The position numbers and the translations under genes are program-made. The notes beneath the pieces are model-generated. The model was not told where the DNA came from, did not search any database, and saw only the letters and a list, made by a program, of their open reading frames with translations. From an uncultured Faecalibacterium sp. (GTDB taxonomy: Bacteria > Bacillota > Clostridia > Oscillospirales > Ruminococcaceae), in the NCBI GenBank assembly GCA_934525735.1, contig CAKSZM010000084.1, forward strand, positions 1-6,444: a stretch of 6,444 nt of DNA, in the 5' to 3' direction. Positions 1 through 6,444 of this stretch are shown one piece after another; the stretch's first letter is position 1; each line of letters begins with the position of its first letter.

Positions 1-45
1 CTGCCCACTTTTCTTGCTGCTCAAACGGAGAAAAACACAACGGAG

Positions 46-1230
46 TTATTGAAAATATTTAGCACGGTATTGGCTGGGGGTATTCTGAAATTCCGCTTTG
101 AATCGTTTGACGAAATAGTTGGCGTCCATGATGCCAACGGATTCTGCAATTTCGTGTATCGGCGCTTTGCTATGCGCCAAACTGTGCGCAGCGTGCTGCA
201 TTCTGATGCGATTCAGATAGGCAAGCGGCGTGACCCCGACTTCCTTTTTGAATTGCGAGATCAGATGGTTTGGGGAAACATCCAGTTCGGTTGCCATGCT
301 TTGCACGGTGACTGCCTGCGCATAGGAGTGCTCCAGATAATACAGTGCACTGATCGTCAAGTGGCTGTAGTCGGTGGTCTTTTTGCGCCGGATGGTCTGA
401 CAGTATTCGCGGATCAGCCGTTCATGTTCCTGATTGATCTCGTCGATGGTGCGGGCATCCCGAATGATGGAAGCACTGGCAGAGGACAGCCGGTCGTTGA
501 CAATCGGTGGGATCCCAGCGTGCATTGCACCGATGCGGATCACCGTGCGGGTAATGGCGGCTGAAACCCGGGCGCTTTCCAGTGTTTGTCCCAACCGTTT
601 CAGAAAGGCAACAGAATTGTGCAGTTCATTCCAGCTCTCCAGCGCTTTTACGACATTGCCGTTTTCAACAGCCGTCATCAGCGCAGCCTCCAGCGCATAG
701 CGCTGTGCAACAAGCTCCGCATAGGGAACAGTAGAGTCAACATCCTGAAAAATAGTACGGACGTTCTTTTTGTCGTAATTGATTTCGCGGAAATCTTCTG
801 GAATGGGGGTCTCCATCGCGCGGAACAGGCAGTGAATGATATGCTGCTGACTGGACTTTGATGCCACCGGGATTTTGCCCCGGTGTGCGGCCAGTTCTTC
901 CGGGGAAAAATTTTTTAGCTCGATCTGTCGCAGCAGGCTTTCACAGTCATTTAAGGAGTAGAACTCGGTACAGAACGGGCCAAGCACAAGAGGAACTGAA
1001 CCAATCCGAAAAAACAAGGTTTTTATATGGAAGGGATCGGTCACGCAGACCGTTTCGTTTTCCGAGAGCCCTTCCAGAAACAGTTCCATCGTACGCGGCA
1101 GAAGATATTCCTGCAAGGGATGAAACTGATACTGTGTGCAGAAGAGCATGCAGTCCGTAGGAGTCTGCAAAACGGTGATGGGGATGCGTGTCATATCCTG
1201 TGCAAGAGCACAACATTCATTTAAGGTCAT
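46..1230 (-). CDS. AraC-family transcriptional regulator with a long N-terminal sensor region
   Basis: This 394-residue protein ends in a typical AraC/XylS DNA-binding domain at about residues 291-394. Its first helix-turn-helix is near 307-333 (MATELDVSPNHLISQFKKEV). The second is near 357-390, with the family pattern IAESVGIMDANYFVKRFK followed by a TPSQYR-like ending. The first 290 residues are longer than in a typical AraC protein of about 300 residues. I cannot assign them to a named domain, although the segment VPLVLGPF near residue 80 resembles sensor regions of other Firmicutes AraC proteins. No membrane segment or signal peptide is evident. The ATG at 1230 is preceded by a modest AGGAT ribosome binding site. 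The gene is transcribed away from the PTS-hydrolase operon, so it is probably a local regulator, likely an activator responding to the imported glycoside or a product. That role is inferred from position. The DNA-binding call is secure and the ligand is unknown. Confidence 0.93.
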   Translation of the reverse strand: MTLNECCALAQDMTRIPITVLQTPTDCMLFCTQYQFHPLQEYLLPRTMELFLEGLSENETVCVTDPFHIKTLFFRIGSVPLVLGPFCTEFYSLNDCESLLRQIELKNFSPEELAAHRGKIPVASKSSQQHIIHCLFRAMETPIPEDFREINYDKKNVRTIFQDVDSTVPYAELVAQRYALEAALMTAVENGNVVKALESWNELHNSVAFLKRLGQTLESARVSAAITRTVIRIGAMHAGIPPIVNDRLSSASASIIRDARTIDEINQEHERLIREYCQTIRRKKTTDYSHLTISALYYLEHSYAQAVTVQSMATELDVSPNHLISQFKKEVGVTPLAYLNRIRMQHAAHSLAHSKAPIHEIAESVGIMDANYFVKRFKAEFQNTPSQYRAKYFQ

Positions 1231-1251
1231 TGTTTTATCCTATCCTGAACT

Positions 1252-1305
1252 ATTTTGTTCTAATTGAGAATGGCAAATAATTCTATTCTAATGTATTTTA
1301 TTCTA
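1252..1305 (+). repeat. Three direct repeats ATTYTRTTCTA, candidate AraC-regulator sites
   Basis: Three 11-base copies lie in the same orientation: ATTTTGTTCTA at 1252-1262, ATTCTATTCTA at 1280-1290 and ATTTTATTCTA at 1295-1305. The third differs from each of the other two at one position; the first and second differ at two. Start-to-start distances are 28 and 15 bases. AraC-family proteins usually bind direct repeats, so these are reasonable operator candidates for the divergent regulator. The caveat is that the region is AT-rich and low in complexity, so chance or slippage-derived similarity is possible. Confidence 0.4.
1264..1292 (+). promoter_or_regulatory. Candidate sigma-A promoter for the PTS-hydrolase operon (upstream option)
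   Basis: TTGAGA at 1264-1269 and TCTAAT at 1287-1292 are separated by 17 bases. Each hexamer matches five of six consensus positions. The predicted start near 1299 would give a leader of about 120 bases. The second direct repeat overlaps its -10 element, so a regulator bound there would repress this promoter. The downstream alternative at 1315-1343 fits activation better, and the two cannot be separated by eye. Confidence 0.35.
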
Positions 1306-1319
1306 TCACATTTTTTCAA
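1290..1319 (-). promoter_or_regulatory. Candidate promoter for the AraC-family regulator gene
   Basis: Reading the minus strand, TTGAAA (1319-1314) is followed after 18 bases by TACATT (1295-1290). This is a moderate -35 with a mediocre -10. It overlaps the operon promoter candidates and two of the three direct repeats, so both directions could share regulatory sites and the regulator could control its own gene. The call is weak. Confidence 0.22.
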
Positions 1320-1325
1320 AAAATG
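1309..1325. promoter_or_regulatory. Perfect 17-base palindrome CATTTTTTCAAAAAATG
   Basis: Eight bases on each side of a central C are exactly complementary. The site sits between the direct repeats and the downstream candidate promoter and overlaps the candidate -35 elements on both strands. It could bind a dimeric regulator, or be a bent A/T tract that helps the divergent promoters. It is too weak and too early in the leader to be a convincing terminator. Confidence 0.35.
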
Positions 1326-1343
1326 ATATCCTATTTTTAGAAT
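1315..1343 (+). promoter_or_regulatory. Alternative sigma-A promoter for the operon (downstream option)
   Basis: TTCAAA at 1315-1320 and TAGAAT at 1338-1343 are separated by 17 bases. The -35 is poor (four of six) and the -10 is good (five of six). A weak -35 with the last direct repeat ending ten bases upstream is the arrangement expected for a promoter activated by an AraC-type protein. The leader would be about 70 bases. Confidence 0.3.
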
Positions 1344-1406
1344 CTCAAAGCAGTGGGCCCCTGCCGCAGGATCGTTGTGAAAATATGAAAAAACAAGAAA
1401 AGCATT

Positions 1407-1412
1407 AGGAGG
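1407..1412 (+). promoter_or_regulatory. Strong ribosome binding site AGGAGG for the PTS gene
   Basis: A full AGGAGG lies six bases before the ATG at 1419. It fixes that start and is clearly stronger than the ribosome binding sites of the two downstream genes. Confidence 0.85.
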
Positions 1413-1418
1413 AGAACC

Positions 1419-2822
1419 ATGGCAAAAGATTACGATGTGCTTGCCAAGAGCATTGTTGAGCTGGTCGGCGGTGAAGAGAACGTTGTCTCGTTGGCACATT
1501 GCGTTACACGTCTGCGTTTCAAGCTGAAAGATGTTTCTCTGGCAAAGACCGAAGAGATCAAAAAACTGAACGGCGTACTCAAGGTCATGGAAGCCGCCGG
1601 TCAGTATCAGGTCGTCATTGGCACCGATGTAGGCGACGTGTATGACATTATCCTGAAAACCACCCACATCACCGCAGCAGGTGTGGCACAGGCTTCGGCA
1701 GCGGAAACGGCTGCCGATACCGCCCCGGCGGAAAAGCAGAATCTATCTGCTGTCCTGATCGACACGATCTCCGGCATTTTCACCCCGTTCCTGGGTGCCT
1801 TTACCGGTGCCGGTCTGTTGAAAGGCTTTATGGTTCTGTTCGTCACGCTGGGTGTGCTGGATAAGTCCACTACCACCTATACCATCCTGAACGCTGCCGG
1901 TGATGGTGTGTTCTACTTCCTGCCCATCTTCCTGGCGTACTGTGCAGGTACAAAATTTGGTGCAAAGCCTTTTATCTCAATGGCAATTGCATCTGCATTG
2001 GTCTACCCTAATATCACTGCTCTGTTCAGTGCAACCGCCCCCATCGCAGTTGACTTCTTTGGCATCCCTGTCCACATGATCAGCTACACCAGCTCTGTCC
2101 TCCCCATCATTGCCGCCTGTTTTGTGCAGGCTAAGCTGGAAAAGCTGCTGAACCGGGTCATTCCCAAGATGCTGCGCGGCATTTTTATCCCGGTGCTGGA
2201 TCTGCTCATTCTTGTTCCGCTGACCTTTATCGTCGTGGGTCCTGTGACGGATATGCTGGGCAATGGTCTTTCCACCATTATCGAGGCTGGTATGCACCTC
2301 TGCCCGCCGCTGGGTGGTTTCCTGATGGCTGCTCTGTGGCCGGTCATGATCATCTTCGGTATCCACTGGGCATTTGTCCCCATCGCTCTGAACAATCTGG
2401 CAGTGCTGGGCTATGATTATCTCCTGCCCTTGACCGTTGGCTGCAACTTTGGTATTGCGGCTGCCTGCCTTGCGGTTTTCCTGAAGACCAAGAACAAGGA
2501 ACTCAAAGAGATTGCCGGCCCTGACGTGATCTCCGCTCTGATCGGCGGTGTTACCGAACCTGCTGTGTACGGTGTTCTGCTCAAATTCAAAAAGCCCATG
2601 GTGATCGTCTGCCTCGTCAACGGTATCGGCGGCGCCATCTGCGGCATTTTCAATGTCACCCGTAATGTGCAGATGTCGGTCAACCTGCTGACGATCCCCG
2701 CAGTCTGGGCGGTCTATGGCCCTTGGGGTGTGGTCGCCATCGTGGTTTCCTTTGTCGGCTCCTTTGCCCTGACTTGGCTGTTTGGTTACAGCGATAAGAT
2801 GCTGGAAAAAGAAAGCAAGTAA
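1419..2822 (+). CDS. PTS enzyme IIBC, beta-glucoside family, without a IIA domain
   Basis: This 467-residue inner-membrane permease imports a sugar and phosphorylates it on entry. Residues 1-80 form the cytoplasmic IIB domain, with the phospho-accepting Cys28 in the motif HCVTRLRFKL. An alanine-rich linker spans about 85-108. The IIC domain occupies about 109-460, with many hydrophobic segments, the conserved GIHWAFVPI at 314-322 and GGVTEPAVYGV at 376-386, the usual substrate-site loop of the glucose/glucoside IIC superfamily. Full BglF/BglP proteins are about 610-630 residues and end in a IIA domain. Here the protein stops after IIC, so a IIA encoded elsewhere must supply phosphate. The gene is first in the operon. 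Family membership is sure. The exact sugar cannot be read from sequence, but the 6-phospho-beta-glucosidase two genes downstream supports a beta-glucoside or mixed glycoside. Confidence 0.94.
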   Translation: MAKDYDVLAKSIVELVGGEENVVSLAHCVTRLRFKLKDVSLAKTEEIKKLNGVLKVMEAAGQYQVVIGTDVGDVYDIILKTTHITAAGVAQASAAETAADTAPAEKQNLSAVLIDTISGIFTPFLGAFTGAGLLKGFMVLFVTLGVLDKSTTTYTILNAAGDGVFYFLPIFLAYCAGTKFGAKPFISMAIASALVYPNITALFSATAPIAVDFFGIPVHMISYTSSVLPIIAACFVQAKLEKLLNRVIPKMLRGIFIPVLDLLILVPLTFIVVGPVTDMLGNGLSTIIEAGMHLCPPLGGFLMAALWPVMIIFGIHWAFVPIALNNLAVLGYDYLLPLTVGCNFGIAAACLAVFLKTKNKELKEIAGPDVISALIGGVTEPAVYGVLLKFKKPMVIVCLVNGIGGAICGIFNVTRNVQMSVNLLTIPAVWAVYGPWGVVAIVVSFVGSFALTWLFGYSDKMLEKESK

Positions 2823-2831
2823 AATAACGCC

Positions 2832-2881
2832 GTGCTTCGCAGATGTTTTTCTTGAAGGATGAACAGCTGCGGAGCATTTTT
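2832..2881 (+). terminator. Intercistronic stem-loop with T run between PTS and beta-glucuronidase genes
   Basis: The left arm GTGCTTCGCAG (2832-2842) pairs with the right arm CTGCGGAGCAT (2867-2877) through 11 positions, two of them G-U. After a single A-G mismatch, TGTTT (2844-2848) pairs with GAACA (2861-2865), leaving a 12-base loop. Five T's (2877-2881) follow at once. This has the form of an intrinsic terminator placed inside the operon, ten bases past the PTS stop codon. It may act as a partial terminator, or as a processing or stability element that lowers hydrolase expression relative to the transporter. Confidence 0.55.
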
Positions 2882-2925
2882 GGTAAACAGACCATAAATA
2901 CAATCAAAAACGGGAGCATCGTTCT

Positions 2926-6443
<3,518 letters not shown>

Positions 6444-6444
6444 T

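Larger units (their letters stand above)
1231..1418. promoter_or_regulatory. Divergent AT-rich control region between regulator and operon
   Basis: This 188-base non-coding stretch separates the two divergent start codons. It is much richer in A and T than the flanking genes up to about 1345, then becomes GC-rich around 1353-1372. It contains three direct repeats of ATTYTRTTCTA, a perfect palindrome and candidate promoters for both directions, each listed separately. A small CCTG-CCG-CAGG stem lies at 1360-1370. I saw no catabolite-responsive element matching the CcpA consensus, and no BglG/LicT-type antiterminator and terminator pair, even though such control is common for beta-glucoside PTS operons. 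Control by the adjacent AraC protein is therefore the simplest reading. Confidence 0.75.

Noticed and set aside
24..45. AACGGAG repeated at 24-30 and 39-45, just past the regulator stop codon
   Set aside because: Seven-base repeats this close are easily due to chance, and no hairpin or T run forms a terminator in the 45 bases available.
1231..1418. CcpA catabolite-responsive element or BglG/LicT antiterminator site
   Set aside because: No sequence fits the cre consensus, and no RAT-like element overlapping a terminator hairpin was found in the leader.
1977..2903. 308-codon minus-strand frame opposite the PTS gene
   Set aside because: The translation is rich in H, D, Q and N, as expected from the reverse of membrane-helix codons. 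It is not a plausible protein.
2899..2904. TACAAT as a -10 element for a separate beta-glucuronidase promoter
   Set aside because: There is no acceptable -35 at 16-18 bases upstream and no extended -10, so a separate promoter is not supported.

Overview
The window looks like part of a chromosome from a moderately GC-rich anaerobic gut member of the Bacillota (Clostridia). The protein style and gene set point to Oscillospiraceae, perhaps a Faecalibacterium relative. That placement is an inference from composition and familiarity, because no rRNA or other taxonomic marker is present.

Layout: an AraC-family regulator (46-1230, minus strand) is divergent from a three-gene plus-strand operon. The operon encodes a PTS enzyme IIBC of the beta-glucoside family (1419-2822), a GH2 beta-glucuronidase (2926-4743) and a GH1 6-phospho-beta-glucosidase (4745-6181). 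The AT-rich divergent region (1231-1418) carries three near-identical 11-base direct repeats, a perfect 17-base palindrome and candidate promoters. It is the probable control point for both directions. A long stem-loop followed by a T run lies between the PTS gene and the beta-glucuronidase gene and could set their expression ratio. The two hydrolase genes are separated by one base and are almost certainly translationally coupled.

After the operon come two strong hairpins. The nearer one (6200-6227) has its T run only on the minus strand, and the farther one (6258-6292) has its T run only on the plus strand. Each therefore looks like a terminator for the transcript coming from the opposite side, so the two transcripts overlap at their 3' ends. 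The right edge (about 6311-6444) holds the end of a leftward reading frame for a small unrecognised protein that has no stop codon before the terminators.

Functionally, this is a glycoside and glucuronide scavenging locus. The PTS imports and phosphorylates a beta-glycoside, the GH1 enzyme cleaves 6-phospho-beta-glucosides, and the GH2 enzyme removes beta-linked glucuronic acid. Similar clusters of beta-glucuronidase with beta-glucoside PTS genes are known (I recall one in Ruminococcus gnavus), so the arrangement is not new. How a PTS serves a glucuronide, whose C6 is a carboxylate and cannot be phosphorylated, remains an interesting question. I found no clear sign of a wholly undescribed system. 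The most unusual features are in the non-coding DNA.
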